Part shown: positions 8,534 through 18,043 of the stretch, one piece after another
Layout: the number at the start of each line of letters is the position of its first letter
How positions within the stretch are numbered: position 1 is the stretch's first letter
Assembly (NCBI GenBank): GCA_000467935.1
Contig: KI259744.1
Coordinates: forward strand, 1-51,540
DNA: 51,540 bases
Source: Peptostreptococcaceae bacterium oral taxon 113 str. W5053
GTDB taxonomy: Bacteria > Bacillota > Clostridia > Tissierellales > Peptoniphilaceae
Reading direction: 5' to 3'
Made by a program: the position numbers and the translations under genes
The notes under the pieces: generated by a model
The model's input: only the letters and a program-made list of their open reading frames with translations
Told to the model about the DNA's origin: nothing
The model's database searches: none

Positions 8534-9664
8534 TTACTTCTCTATCGGATCCAAGAATTCTACTAATTCTTTTAAGTATTCCTTTGGCTGTTCAACATGA
8601 ATATTGTGCATAGAATTAAATCCTTCAACTAAAATACTCCCATGAATCAATTCTTTGACAAGTTGTGCATCTTTTTCGTCCATCGCAGAAATCAGAACAC
8701 CTTCTGCCGTGTAATAAGAAGGCGCGGTATCTTTGGGCGGCTTTACATGAAAGATACAAGTCGGAACGCTGATTTGACGCAACAGTTCCTTTTGTCTTAT
8801 CCCGTTAAAAAAACTGAAATCATAGAATGCATTCGCAAACCTTAAGTCATAATCCCCTGTTCCATCTTGTAAATTCGCTGTCAATTGAAGTAAGGTATTC
8901 ACACCCAACTCCGGAGGATAGTACCAGATAATCGGTATCTTTGTCATATCCTTCCGAAATCGTTTCATTGCAGGTTCCGCCACAATTTTACTCCAATTAT
9001 CTTTTCCATCCTTATTAAACAATATACGCATTGGATCATTGTTTAAGTAGTGTTCAAAGTAAGTGATGTTCGGTTTTTCACTCAAATAGTTGTGGATACT
9101 TTGAAAGGTTTTATAAGAAAATGTGCTTTCCGCACGCCCCTGTTCCGTTGCAAAAAACGGTCCATCCTCCAGAATAACTGCTTTTACATTTTCCGGATAT
9201 TTAGCGGCAATATAAGCAGCAATCAACGCCCCGGACGAATGTCCCGAAATAATAGCACTAGAGCCCACCTGTTCTTGTAAAAACAACGCGATATCAGACC
9301 CAATACGATCAATATTGTATAAAGCAGGATTCTTGCTTGACTTTCCATGCCCGTAATAATCAAGTGCAAAGACATGAAAGCTTTTTACCAGTTCAGGCAA
9401 GACAGTGCGGTAATCTTTCCAATCTACCATTTGCCCATGCAACAATACGATATCCGGACCATTGTCCGGACCTTCCGCATAGTTTATGACACTTCCATCC
9501 TTCAAATGAAACTGTTTTTCTTCTAAACCCAACCTCAAAGAGCCGTTTTTTACAAACTTCTCTCCAGAATAATCGTAGTTTAAATTCCGAAGTACATAGA
9601 ATACAACCAAAATAATAAGAATTAAAAGCAATATAACGACAAATTTCAGCATGCTAGTTTTCAT
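8534..9664 (-). CDS. membrane-anchored alpha/beta hydrolase
   Basis: This 376-residue protein has an N-terminal hydrophobic anchor (about residues 8-27) and an alpha/beta-hydrolase domain: an HGQMVDW oxyanion segment near 75, nucleophile elbow SGHSSGA near 140, and a late His in the SMHNIHVEQP region that could complete the triad. The domain is probably outside the membrane. The gene overlaps the AbrB-type gene by 11 bases and is probably its target or partner in one transcript. The substrate is unknown; esterase or peptidase activity are both possible. Confidence 0.8.
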   Translation of the reverse strand: MKTSMLKFVVILLLILIILVVFYVLRNLNYDYSGEKFVKNGSLRLGLEEKQFHLKDGSVINYAEGPDNGPDIVLLHGQMVDWKDYRTVLPELVKSFHVFALDYYGHGKSSKNPALYNIDRIGSDIALFLQEQVGSSAIISGHSSGALIAAYIAAKYPENVKAVILEDGPFFATEQGRAESTFSYKTFQSIHNYLSEKPNITYFEHYLNNDPMRILFNKDGKDNWSKIVAEPAMKRFRKDMTKIPIIWYYPPELGVNTLLQLTANLQDGTGDYDLRFANAFYDFSFFNGIRQKELLRQISVPTCIFHVKPPKDTAPSYYTAEGVLISAMDEKDAQLVKELIHGSILVEGFNSMHNIHVEQPKEYLKELVEFLDPIEK

Positions 9665-9875
9665 CTTCCAAATCTCCTTGGATACTCATCAAAACCTTTG
9701 TTGCCACATCGCCATTCATAATCGCCAACCCCCTTCTTTCATCTCCAAGTATGAGTAAGTTATCTCCCGGTTCGATAGAAAAAATCTCTCTGGCCTCTTT
9801 TGGAATAACAATTTGTCCCTTAGTACCTACTTTTGCAGTCCATGCATGGAGTTTTCCATCTTTTTTACTTCGCAT
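9654..9875 (-). CDS. AbrB/MazE/SpoVT-type DNA-binding protein
   Basis: This 73-residue protein has a swapped-hairpin AbrB domain: AWTAKVGTKGQIVIPKEAREIFSIEPGDNLLIL, with the typical KGQIVIP and PGD motifs. A GGGAGG site lies six bases before ATG 9875, so the longer open frame to 9902 is not used. It precedes the hydrolase gene with overlap. A dyad over its own promoter suggests autoregulation. The C-terminal 25 residues are acidic and have no recognised function. Confidence 0.85.
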   Translation of the reverse strand: MRSKKDGKLHAWTAKVGTKGQIVIPKEAREIFSIEPGDNLLILGDERRGLAIMNGDVATKVLMSIQGDLEDEN

Positions 9876-9900
9876 TTGATACCTCCCGAAATAGTATGAC

Positions 9901-9920
9901 AAGTATGTAAAATCATACTT
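9901..9920 (-). promoter_or_regulatory. dyad operator of the AbrB-type gene
   Basis: AAGTATG-TAAAAT-CATACTT is a perfect 7-bp inverted repeat 26 bases upstream of the start codon. On the minus strand a weak promoter precedes it (TTGTGT, 17 bases, TATCAT), so the dyad covers the expected transcription start. A further half-site lies nearer the gene. Confidence 0.5.
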
Positions 9921-10158
9921 ATGATACCATATTGGAACTTATAACACAAAATGCCATTGTTTATCATCCAATTTGTCGTTTATAATAATCAAGCATATAC
10001 GTTTAAAAAGAGTTTTGTATATACGTTATCTTAACCATAAGTTGATATTCTCATACTACCTCGTTTGGACTTTTAAAATTCAATACCATGCAACATATGT
10101 TGTCTGTTCTTATTGCATATCTGCGCATATACAGCCCCTTTTTTATATAATCCAGAAA

Positions 10159-10193
10159 AATATCCTCCGGCTACAATGTAGCCGGAGGATATT
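10159..10193 (-). terminator. strong terminator hairpin
   Basis: A 16-bp perfect stem (AATATCCTCCGGCTAC with its complement, loop AAT) is followed on the minus strand by TTTTC. It ends the Lrp-like/acyl-CoA synthetase operon whose last gene stops at 10217. Confidence 0.88.
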
Positions 10194-10216
10194 TTCAACC
10201 GATCAGACTCTTATTC

Positions 10217-11635
10217 CTATTTATTTTTTCTGCTCTGTTTGATCTTTCCATATTTATAGAGAGCAATCATCGCATTTACAGACTGTTCTGCCGTCGGATA
10301 TGCCGGAATACCGTGATCCCTCAGCTTTATAATCGCCTGTTGACACTCCTCTCCGCCCTGGCATTCCATAATAAACGGTTTTTCCAAATGCTTATAAATT
10401 TCGTGCAGCTCAATGACCACATCCACCACGGCATCTACATCTGTCACCGCTGTCGGACAAATTGATCCGAGAATTCCGTTTACCTTAGGATCCCTGATTG
10501 CCTGACGGAAAGCTCCCTTATACTGAATCGGTGAAGCGGTTCCCGAAATATCGACGGGATTCAGCGGTGAGCCGAACATAGGCATATATGCACGAATTCG
10601 TCCCGGAAGCCCCGGAGAAATTTCCTTCAATTCATGAAGCGGCAGTCCCATTCTTTCAAAATGATCGCAACTCAGCAATCCGGAACCTCCTCCATTGGTA
10701 ATCATCACAATCTTATCATCATACAGCGGAGGTTGCATTCCCAAGGCTAATGACACATCCAAAAATTCCTGCCATGTTGTGGCACGGATTGCGCCTGCCT
10801 TTTGAAATACCTCATCATAATAAGCATCACTTGTTCCTTCATTTTCTGAAGCAGTATGTGCGAAAGCGGCCTTGACGCCGATTTTTGAACCACCGACCTT
10901 AATCGTAACAATCGGCTTGTCAACCCTTTGACATGCTTCCACAAAGCCCTCCGGACTATCTAAACCTTCAATGTAAATTGCAAGACATTTGGTGTCATTA
11001 TCAATACCTGCGTAAGCAATAAACTCGCAAAAATCTACATCCGCTTTATTCCCAAGCCCCACAAAGAAACTCATGCCAAAGTGATCTTTTTGCGAAGTTC
11101 CAAGTGCCGCCAACAAATTTGCTCCCGATTGAGAAATCATAGCCACCGGTCCCTCCATTGGCAAGTAAGGAATAAACCCGCAATTAAAATTCAGATACGG
11201 ACTTCCCATTCCGACCAAATTCGGTCCTATTAGCGGTAACTCATTTTCACGGCAATACTGCGTCAATTCATTCTGCAACTGTCCGCGTCCAATTTCTTTA
11301 AATGCACTTGTTGCAATCACAACAATATTTACCTTTTTTGCAACGCAGTCCTCCAAAACTGACTTGACAATATGCGCCGGCACTGCAACAAAAACCAAGT
11401 CCACATCATATGGAATATCCTTTACCGTAGGGTATGCTTTCAATCCGTGCACCTGATCCGATCTCGGGTTAACCGGATAAATCTCTCCCTTGTAGCCCCA
11501 AGTTCTTAACCCCTCAATGACCTTGTACCCTACCTTCGTTTCATAACGACTTGCACCAACCACGGCAATGGATTTCGGATTCAGAGCATACTGCAGGCGT
11601 TTGACGACATAATCGCGAACATGAAGAACTTTCAT
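10217..11635 (-). CDS. ADP-forming acyl-CoA synthetase, alpha-subunit-type (CoA-binding) protein
   Basis: This 472-residue protein has a CoA-binding Rossmann domain (IAVVGASR near residue 23, PVNPR near 54) followed by two succinyl-CoA-ligase-type flavodoxin-like domains (GPVAMISQSGA near 162). His260 in AFAHTASENEG sits where the phosphohistidine of ADP-forming acetyl-CoA synthetase alpha subunits is found. These enzymes make ATP from acyl-CoA in amino-acid fermenters. The ATP-grasp beta subunit is neither fused nor adjacent, so activity requires a beta protein encoded elsewhere. It follows the Lrp-like gene by one base, forming one operon. Confidence 0.82.
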   Translation of the reverse strand: MKVLHVRDYVVKRLQYALNPKSIAVVGASRYETKVGYKVIEGLRTWGYKGEIYPVNPRSDQVHGLKAYPTVKDIPYDVDLVFVAVPAHIVKSVLEDCVAKKVNIVVIATSAFKEIGRGQLQNELTQYCRENELPLIGPNLVGMGSPYLNFNCGFIPYLPMEGPVAMISQSGANLLAALGTSQKDHFGMSFFVGLGNKADVDFCEFIAYAGIDNDTKCLAIYIEGLDSPEGFVEACQRVDKPIVTIKVGGSKIGVKAAFAHTASENEGTSDAYYDEVFQKAGAIRATTWQEFLDVSLALGMQPPLYDDKIVMITNGGGSGLLSCDHFERMGLPLHELKEISPGLPGRIRAYMPMFGSPLNPVDISGTASPIQYKGAFRQAIRDPKVNGILGSICPTAVTDVDAVVDVVIELHEIYKHLEKPFIMECQGGEECQQAIIKLRDHGIPAYPTAEQSVNAMIALYKYGKIKQSRKNK

Positions 11636-11636
11636 T

Positions 11637-12854
11637 TTATTTTACCTCCTTATTCACGGAAAAACAGCATTTTACACCATTGCTCATCGTACGATCCTGA
11701 AGAAAATCATCCGTAAATACGCACTCTTCCCAGTATCCATTCTGATCATCAAGCCTACAAACCCATCTTCTGAACTGCTTTGGAGAACTTGCAATCTTTA
11801 CTTCCTCAACTTCACCATAACGTTCAATTTTATTACGCAAATCTTTCCAATCTGTCAATTCTTCAAAGGAGCTAAGCATAATATCATAGAAGGAATCGCT
11901 AAATTCCCAGATATTGTTGAATTCCGACATATCGGATAATTCATCTGTAATTTGAGATTTTCGGTAACTCGGCACGTTCTGGAACATACGAACCAAATAC
12001 ATCTTCATTGTCAAACCGAGCTTCATATGATTCAAATAAATCATCGGTACCGCATAACGTCCGACATCACATATCTGCATAAAATCTTTCTTCATCTGAT
12101 CTCCGCTCAATCCGGAAAGTTCTTCCAAAACGGTATAATCAAACATATCTCCCACAGATTTCGTATTATTGATTGCATCAATAATTCCAAAGTCAACCGC
12201 ATCTATCTTATCCTGTACTTTCAGCAACTTTTTGACCTGCTCTTTTCCCCATACAAACTTGCGATATCCGTCTCCATGCGCATCCCACATATTGACATTC
12301 GACTCTCTCACGTCGCGGCGAATCGGGCACAAATGTACGTATTCCAACTCCGGCATATCGCGCCACGGTCCAATGACGTCTGATAGAAGATTGTCCAGCA
12401 CTCTCATATGGTTTCCGTTGAAGAAATCAAAATCTCCCTCTGTCTGATATCCGGTACAGATGTCGTCCTTATTTTGGAACCACTCAGCCAACTGTTGCTT
12501 TATTTCCTTCGGTGTATCCTTTTTCAATTTAACCACCCAGTAGTAAAGCCCCCATCCGTACACTGCCACTGCCGGATTGTATACGAGCATAATAATACGC
12601 TCATCATACAAACGTTTCAGTCTTTTTCGAACCTCTCCCCTGTCCACCTTGACTTTTGAGGCAATATAATCCAAGTTAAATACCTCGGGATAATTTTGAT
12701 AAAATGATTTTGCCACATTGTAAGCGCTAAATTCCGCACTGTCAGTAGCAACCGTTCCAGGTTCAGTAAAACCGATTCCGCGCGGAGCAAAAAAATACTC
12801 TTTCATCCATTCCTGCTGCTCCTCCGTTCCTAACAAATACTTTTTCTCTTCCAT
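11637..12854 (-). CDS. Lrp/AsnC-like regulator of unusual length
   Basis: This 405-residue protein has a winged-helix segment near residues 57-93 (NLDYIASKVKVDRGEVRKRLKRLYDERII) and a following region that resembles an Lrp ligand-binding ferredoxin-like fold. The C-terminal half (about 205-405) may repeat this arrangement (FGIIDAINN, then VLEELSGLSGDQMKKDFMQICDVGRY). Two DNA-binding/sensing halves in one chain would be a tandem Lrp. Amino-acid or acyl-CoA sensing that controls the adjoining synthetase is inferred. It has an AAAGGAGG site and is the first gene of the two-gene operon. Confidence 0.65.
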   Translation of the reverse strand: MEEKKYLLGTEEQQEWMKEYFFAPRGIGFTEPGTVATDSAEFSAYNVAKSFYQNYPEVFNLDYIASKVKVDRGEVRKRLKRLYDERIIMLVYNPAVAVYGWGLYYWVVKLKKDTPKEIKQQLAEWFQNKDDICTGYQTEGDFDFFNGNHMRVLDNLLSDVIGPWRDMPELEYVHLCPIRRDVRESNVNMWDAHGDGYRKFVWGKEQVKKLLKVQDKIDAVDFGIIDAINNTKSVGDMFDYTVLEELSGLSGDQMKKDFMQICDVGRYAVPMIYLNHMKLGLTMKMYLVRMFQNVPSYRKSQITDELSDMSEFNNIWEFSDSFYDIMLSSFEELTDWKDLRNKIERYGEVEEVKIASSPKQFRRWVCRLDDQNGYWEECVFTDDFLQDRTMSNGVKCCFSVNKEVK

Positions 12855-13375
12855 GATTCATAACCTCCTTTCATAAAACAATCTTGTTTGCTATCAGATG
12901 AACTTTTTCATTAAATATCATTTTTTCACATTGCACTGCCAGCATATTCATCTTTTAGCATTTTGCGATTCCATTACAAAAGCAATTATTACACCACTCC
13001 TTTAATTATATACTACCCAAGAGCTGGAATGATTAAACATTTGTGCTATACACCCTTTTAAAATGAGAGATATATTATAGTTTGCCCATTTTCTTGAATA
13101 AAATTTTTGCTTAAACGGAACTGCCTTTTCAAGAAGATCGAAACTCTGAAAAAGTCTATCCTTAAACTTTGAATTTGCAATACAAAAATCTCTTCACCAT
13201 CTAAAAATGTTAAGTGTTGGCTCTTTTAGAAGGTTGGTATTGATGTTAATCATTTTTTCTTGTCCATTTCTTCCTCCTTCATTTTTGGCACAAAAAAAGG
13301 AAGTTTCGGCGATTTGCTTTGACTTCCTCTTAATGATTTATTTAGTTGTGTGTTACTTAGACAATCCGGGATTTG
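12855..13375. other. intergenic region with one IS30-associated hairpin
   Basis: No gene is recognisable here. The right part carries AGGAAGT (13298-13304) pairing with ACTTCCT (13322-13328). The loop, which includes GATTTGCTTT, closely resembles the hairpin beside the IS30-type end at 8340-8368. No GTTGCAC end is left. A TATAAT-like sequence near 13005-13015 may belong to the promoter of the leftward operon, but I see no convincing -35. Confidence 0.45.
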
Positions 13376-13846
13376 TTACTCCCCAAGATATTTAACATAT
13401 ATTTGGCACGGATTCCATTCATCCCATAAAGTAGGAAAACATTCTAATTCCTTATATCCCATCGCCATATAAAAATTATTGGTAATATCATACTCCTTAT
13501 AATGTCCCATCTTTACCGTTTTTACCTGCGAGTATGTGTATCCAAGTTTTTTAGCCATAGTTTCAAATGCATCATTCAATTTTGAGCCGATGCCCATTCG
13601 GTGAAATTTTTTCTTAACACCCATTACGAAAATATCTGCACAATCCTTGCTCGTAGCATTTAAAACAACATAACCCGCAACTTCATCATTCACATAACAA
13701 GCTAAAAAAGGTTTATCTTGTGAATCTATAATATAATTTTCTGTGCTCTCAGGCAATCCGAACCATTCCGGAAGATCATTGAGTATTTCCCTTGATATTG
13801 CTTCCTTTTCTTTTTTATCTACAACTTCTTTAACCTTCATTTCCAT
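13376..13846 (-). CDS. GNAT-family N-acetyltransferase
   Basis: This 156-residue protein of the GNAT fold has motif A VMGVKKKFHRMGIGSKLNDAF (about 86-106) containing the acetyl-CoA-binding R/Q-x-x-G-x-G/A pattern, preceded by the beta4 strand YVVLNATSKD. The substrate amine is unknown. A strong AGGAGG site precedes the start. The gene stands alone between the Lrp operon and msrAB. Confidence 0.83.
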   Translation of the reverse strand: MEMKVKEVVDKKEKEAISREILNDLPEWFGLPESTENYIIDSQDKPFLACYVNDEVAGYVVLNATSKDCADIFVMGVKKKFHRMGIGSKLNDAFETMAKKLGYTYSQVKTVKMGHYKEYDITNNFYMAMGYKELECFPTLWDEWNPCQIYVKYLGE

Positions 13847-13904
13847 CTATTCCTCCTACAAATTCTAATTATCCGACTTCTTTTCTCTTCTTGCAAGGGC
13901 GACT

Positions 13905-14957
13905 TCACTCGCAAAGCACTTTGTATTTTCCGTATCCCTTGGCATCCATCTCCTCATAGGGGATGAATTCCAAGCTGGCGCCGTTAATACAATACCGAAG
14001 CCCTCCTTTGTCTTTGGGACCGTCTGTAAATACATGCCCCAAATGGATATCCGAATTTTTGCTTCGCACCTCAGTTCGAAGCATCCCGTGACTTTGATCG
14101 ATTTTTTCCTTCACCTTGTCACTTAAAATCGGTTTTGAAAAGCTGGGCCATCCGCAACCGGCATCGAATTTATCCTTAGAGGCAAATAAGGGCTCTCCAG
14201 TGAGTTTATCTACATAAATCCCTTTACGATACTCCTGATTTAACGGACTGGTAAAAGGACGTTCCGTTTCTGAATCAAACATGACCGATCGAGAAAGCTC
14301 GTCCAAGTCCTTGCTCGTTTTCTTTTGGATGTTTTTTAAATCCTCCTCTATCAAAGGTTGTTTTGCCAAGTTTAAATTTACATGGCAGTATCCATTGGGA
14401 TTTTTCTCCAAATAATCCTGATGATATTCCTCCGCCGATATAAAATGCTTTAATTTTTGAGTCTCTACCGCAAGATTTCCATGTTTTTTTCTTTCATAAT
14501 CCATAATTTTTTCAATAATCTTCACATCTTCATCTTTTTCATAATAGATTCCGGTGCGATATTGACGCCCTATATCATTCCCCTGTTGATTGACCGAAGT
14601 GGGATCGATAATCCGAAAATAATGAAGCAAAATTTCCTCCAAAGAAATCTTGGAACGGTCATATTCCACTTTTACCGTCTCCGCATGATCCGTGGTCTTA
14701 ATATGCTCATAATCCGTATCTTGCGTCTTCCCATTGGCATATCCGGTTTGGGTGTTGACCACGCCTGGAATCCTTTGAAAGTATCCTTCCACACCCCAAA
14801 AACAACCTCCTGCCAAATAAATCGTCTTTTTATTCCCCGGTAAAACTTTCATCTCTTTTTCTTCTTGCGTATTTCCCATAATTTCCTCCCCGTTCTTGCT
14901 ACAAGCTGTTGCTGCAAATACAACACATATTAAAATCAATAAAAGGAATCTTTTCAT
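13905..14957 (-). CDS. msrAB: peptide methionine sulfoxide reductase MsrA/MsrB fusion, predicted lipoprotein
   Basis: This 350-residue bifunctional protein repairs both diastereomers of methionine sulfoxide. A signal peptide ends in a lipobox-like ATAC with Cys19, so it is probably anchored on the outside of the membrane. MsrA (about 45-200) has the catalytic GCFWGVEGYF with Cys52. MsrB (about 215-350) has CGWPSF and the catalytic Cys323 in RYCIN. The zinc-binding CxxC pair of many MsrB enzymes is absent. An A-MsrA-MsrB order is common in Firmicutes. The start follows AAAGGAG. Confidence 0.93.
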   Translation of the reverse strand: MKRFLLLILICVVFAATACSKNGEEIMGNTQEEKEMKVLPGNKKTIYLAGGCFWGVEGYFQRIPGVVNTQTGYANGKTQDTDYEHIKTTDHAETVKVEYDRSKISLEEILLHYFRIIDPTSVNQQGNDIGRQYRTGIYYEKDEDVKIIEKIMDYERKKHGNLAVETQKLKHFISAEEYHQDYLEKNPNGYCHVNLNLAKQPLIEEDLKNIQKKTSKDLDELSRSVMFDSETERPFTSPLNQEYRKGIYVDKLTGEPLFASKDKFDAGCGWPSFSKPILSDKVKEKIDQSHGMLRTEVRSKNSDIHLGHVFTDGPKDKGGLRYCINGASLEFIPYEEMDAKGYGKYKVLCE

Positions 14958-15063
14958 CCTCTGTCTCCTTTCTTTAAAAGCTTAAAACAAAAAACTTCTT
15001 TGTTTTTTTAAAATACCCAATTTCAGTATAGTTAAGCGAATTTTTTAAAACACCATAAAAAAA

Positions 15064-15097
15064 GTCTTTCAGTATTTACAGTGAAATACCAAAAGAC
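15064..15097 (-). terminator. rho-independent terminator
   Basis: Two stacked stems (GTCTTT/AAAGAC and GTATTT/AAATAC) are followed on the minus strand by a seven-T run. It ends the two-gene membrane-protein unit stopping at 15106. Confidence 0.75.
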
Positions 15098-15105
15098 CTG
15101 AAATG

Positions 15106-15546
15106 CTAAGCTTCTTCCGTAAAGGTAAATTCTTTTTCCTTTGTATTAAAACCGACCGTATATTTTTTCTTCGGTTCAACCTCCACTTCTATTTTAACCG
15201 GTCCGAAAACTTCCGTCACGGATTTGTGCACGACACCCGGACGTGTCGTTGAAGCCTCCACTTCTAATATATGGGTACCCGGATTAACTATATATACTGC
15301 TTTAAGTCCTGTTGTAAAAACTTCTTTGTGAATTTTTCCGTCAATCTTCTGAATCGTTACATTCATAGACTTTACTCCCTTTATTCCCATCATCGGACTG
15401 ATTTGTGCCGCATTCGGATTTTTTTCCAAATAATTCTCTTTTCTATTCTTATTTTTCTTTAAGTATATGCTAATCGCCACAAAATAAAGTATTATTACCA
15501 CGGGAATAATCCATACCCATGTTGGTAAAGTTTTTAAAAAATCCAT
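15106..15546 (-). CDS. membrane-anchored protein of unknown function
   Basis: This 146-residue protein has one N-terminal transmembrane segment (WVWIIPVVIILYFVAISIYL, about 9-29), a lysine-rich juncture and a beta-rich soluble domain (about 55-146) with alternating short strands ending TVGFNTKEKEFTF. It is not recognised. It starts two bases after the preceding gene stops and shares its transcript. The soluble part could be an outside beta-sandwich or a cytoplasmic domain; topology is uncertain. Confidence 0.7.
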   Translation of the reverse strand: MDFLKTLPTWVWIIPVVIILYFVAISIYLKKNKNRKENYLEKNPNAAQISPMMGIKGVKSMNVTIQKIDGKIHKEVFTTGLKAVYIVNPGTHILEVEASTTRPGVVHKSVTEVFGPVKIEVEVEPKKKYTVGFNTKEKEFTFTEEA

Positions 15547-15548
15547 TC

Positions 15549-15995
15549 CTATTCTCCTTCGTATTTTGTTTTTATTTTTATAACTTCCTGTCCATCCCCA
15601 ATCAATTTTAAATCCTCTAAAAATTCCAAATATTGATTATAACCGATAAAAGAGCAATCATACTGTCTGCAAATTTTATCTCCTTGACAAATTATTAAAT
15701 GATACTTTGTGTTATTGGTAATTTTTGACTTCAATTGATAGGATTCTAAATCATATCGGCTCACTTTTTTACCTTCTACAAAGGTAAGTGTTTTTTCATC
15801 AACCACAATTTTCATCTTCGATTGAAAAACGGTATAAGCCGTAATCCATAAAAATAAAAGACCGGCAATTCCGACGAGTATCGTGGAATTATGAATAAAA
15901 CGAGAAATGATAAAAAGCAAAGTAAAAATTCCAATGAGATAGAATAGATAATGATAAAGTAAAATTGGAATTTTTCGCCGATAAATTTTCTTCAT
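15549..15995 (-). CDS. small two-helix membrane protein, PH-domain-like
   Basis: This 148-residue protein has two adjacent hydrophobic helices (about 12-32 and 36-54) followed by a beta-rich domain with KMKIVVDEKTLTFVEGKKVSRYDLESYQLKS. The arrangement resembles bacterial PH-like membrane proteins, but I cannot confirm the family. Its partner gene begins two bases downstream. No role can be assigned. Confidence 0.65.
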   Translation of the reverse strand: MKKIYRRKIPILLYHYLFYLIGIFTLLFIISRFIHNSTILVGIAGLLFLWITAYTVFQSKMKIVVDEKTLTFVEGKKVSRYDLESYQLKSKITNNTKYHLIICQGDKICRQYDCSFIGYNQYLEFLEDLKLIGDGQEVIKIKTKYEGE

Positions 15996-16094
15996 ACTCC
16001 TATTTCCTCCTTTCCAGCTCTTATTATAACAAAAAAAGAAATATTTATGTACACTTTCGATGTTTAACTCAAAGATAACAAAGATAAAAAAACA

Positions 16095-16124
16095 GAGACA
16101 CTTTGCTTGATTCTAAAATGTCTC
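16095..16124 (-). terminator. terminator of the dnaK operon
   Basis: GAGACA (16095-16100) pairs with TGTCTC (16119-16124), and on the minus strand this is followed by GTTTTTTT. It lies about 50 bases beyond the dnaK stop codon and confirms that dnaJ is not part of this transcript. Confidence 0.75.
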
Positions 16125-16172
16125 CGTCCAAAAATATAAATTTTAAATTTGCTCTTTTAACCGCTTATTTTT

Positions 16173-18008
16173 TTATTTTTCATCATCGTCCACGACTTCA
16201 TAGTCCGCATCAACCACATCGTCGTTATTTGCTCCACCGGCGGAAGCTTGAGGGTCTTGTCCCGCCTCCGGTCCTTGCTGTTGATATAGTTTTTGGCTGA
16301 TCGCATAGAAGTCTTGCGTCAATGCATCCGTTTTGGTTTTGATTTCCTGAACATCGTCGCTTTCCAAAGCTTTTTTTACATCGGCAATTTTTGTTTCGAT
16401 ATTGCTCTTTTCCTCGGCACTTACCTTATCACCCAAATCTTTTAATGCTTTTTCCGTTTGATAGATCATGGATTCGCCGTTATTCCTTGCTTCAATTAAC
16501 TCTTTCTTCTTCTTATCTTCTTCCGCATACATTTCCGCTTCTTTGACTTTGCGTTCGATTTCTTCATCCGTCATGGTATTGGAAGCGGTAATGGTAATTT
16601 TTTGTTCTTTCCCCGTGCCTTTATCCTTCGCGCTAACATTAACAATCCCGTTGGCATCAATATCGAAAGTAACTTCGATTTGAGGAATTCCTCTTGGAGC
16701 CGGTGCAATACCGTCCAATTGGAAACGTCCTAAGGTCACATTATCCGAAGCCATTTCACGTTCTCCTTGCAATACGTGAATATCTACGGAAGTTTGTCCG
16801 TCGGCAGCCGTGGTGAAAATTTGAGATTTCTTTGTAGGAATCGTTGTATTCCGTTCGATTAAACGAGTGGTTACACCGCCTAAAGTCTCCAAACCTAAGG
16901 ACAAAGGAGTGACATCCAGCAATAACAAATCTTTGACTTCGCCCGCCAATACACCGCCTTGAATTGCAGCACCCATGGCTACGCATTCATCCGGATTAAT
17001 GTCTTTTTGAGCTTCTTTGCCGATTAATTTTTTCACTTCATCTTGCACCGCCGGAATACGAGTGGAACCGCCTACCAATAATACTTTGTCGATTTCGGAT
17101 GCCTTTAAGCCCGCATCCGCCAAAGCTTGATGAACCGGTTCAATGGTTTTTTGTACCAAGTCGGCTGTTAAATCTTCAAATTTGGAACGTGTAATATCCA
17201 TATTCAAGTGAACCGGATTTCCTGCTACTGCAGTGATGAAAGGTAAATTCACATTGGAAGTCATCGTAGAGGAAAGTTCTTTTTTCGCTTTTTCCGCTGC
17301 GTCTTTCAAACGTTGTAATGCCGTGGAATCGGTTCTTAAATCCACACCGTTTTCCTTTTTAAATTCATCTGCAATATAGTTCATCAATTTTTCGTCGAAA
17401 TCATCGCCGCCCAAACGGTTGTTTCCTCTGGTTGCCAATACTTCAAAGACACCGTCGCCTACTTCCAAAATGGATACGTCGAAAGTACCGCCACCTAAGT
17501 CAAAGACCATAATCTTGGATTGACTTTGTTCTTTATCCATCCCATAAGCCAATGCCGCCGCAGTCGGCTCGTTGATAATACGTTTAACTTCAAGACCTGC
17601 AATCTTTCCCGCATCCTTCGTTGCTTGACGTTGTGCGTCCGTAAAATATGCAGGTACGGTAATAACCGCCTCCGTAATACTTTCTCCTAAATAACTTTCC
17701 ACATCACTCTTTAATTTAGCCAAAATCATTGCGGAAATTTCTTCCGGAGAATAATCTTTGCCGTCAATATTTTTCTTATATTTGGACCCCATCTCTCTTT
17801 TAATAGAGCTGATTGTACGATCCGGATTGGTAATCGCTTGACGCTTTGCCGTTTCCCCTACAATACGTTCACCGCTTTTTGTAAATGCCACAATGGACGG
17901 CGTGGTACGATTACCCTCTGCATTTGCAATAATTGTTGCTTTTCCACCTTCCATAACCGCTACTGCGGAGTTTGTTGTTCCCAAATCAATACCGATAATT
18001 TTTCCCAT
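16173..18008 (-). CDS. dnaK: Hsp70 chaperone DnaK
   Basis: This 611-residue chaperone has the full set of Hsp70 motifs: IGIDLGTTNS at the start, phosphate-binding DLGGGTFDVS near 170, VLLVGGSTRIPAVQ near 310, the linker DLLLLDVTPLSLG near 358 and the substrate-binding domain after it. The C-terminal tail ends DVVDADYEVVDDDEK, the acidic tail of Gram-positive DnaK. As in Gram-positive proteins, the N-terminal lobe lacks the insertion found in proteobacterial DnaK. It is the third gene of hrcA-grpE-dnaK. dnaJ does not follow. Confidence 0.98.
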   Translation of the reverse strand: MGKIIGIDLGTTNSAVAVMEGGKATIIANAEGNRTTPSIVAFTKSGERIVGETAKRQAITNPDRTISSIKREMGSKYKKNIDGKDYSPEEISAMILAKLKSDVESYLGESITEAVITVPAYFTDAQRQATKDAGKIAGLEVKRIINEPTAAALAYGMDKEQSQSKIMVFDLGGGTFDVSILEVGDGVFEVLATRGNNRLGGDDFDEKLMNYIADEFKKENGVDLRTDSTALQRLKDAAEKAKKELSSTMTSNVNLPFITAVAGNPVHLNMDITRSKFEDLTADLVQKTIEPVHQALADAGLKASEIDKVLLVGGSTRIPAVQDEVKKLIGKEAQKDINPDECVAMGAAIQGGVLAGEVKDLLLLDVTPLSLGLETLGGVTTRLIERNTTIPTKKSQIFTTAADGQTSVDIHVLQGEREMASDNVTLGRFQLDGIAPAPRGIPQIEVTFDIDANGIVNVSAKDKGTGKEQKITITASNTMTDEEIERKVKEAEMYAEEDKKKKELIEARNNGESMIYQTEKALKDLGDKVSAEEKSNIETKIADVKKALESDDVQEIKTKTDALTQDFYAISQKLYQQQGPEAGQDPQASAGGANNDDVVDADYEVVDDDEK

Positions 18009-18043
18009 AATAATTCTCCTCCTTATAATTTATCTAAATTTAA

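Noticed and set aside
11952..12383. 143-codon frame opposite the Lrp-like gene
   Set aside because: His/Ile-rich antisense shadow, with no ribosome site and no domain.
13207..13395. 62-codon frame on the plus strand
   Set aside because: No ribosome site or recognisable domain; it overlaps a hairpin and the end of the GNAT gene.
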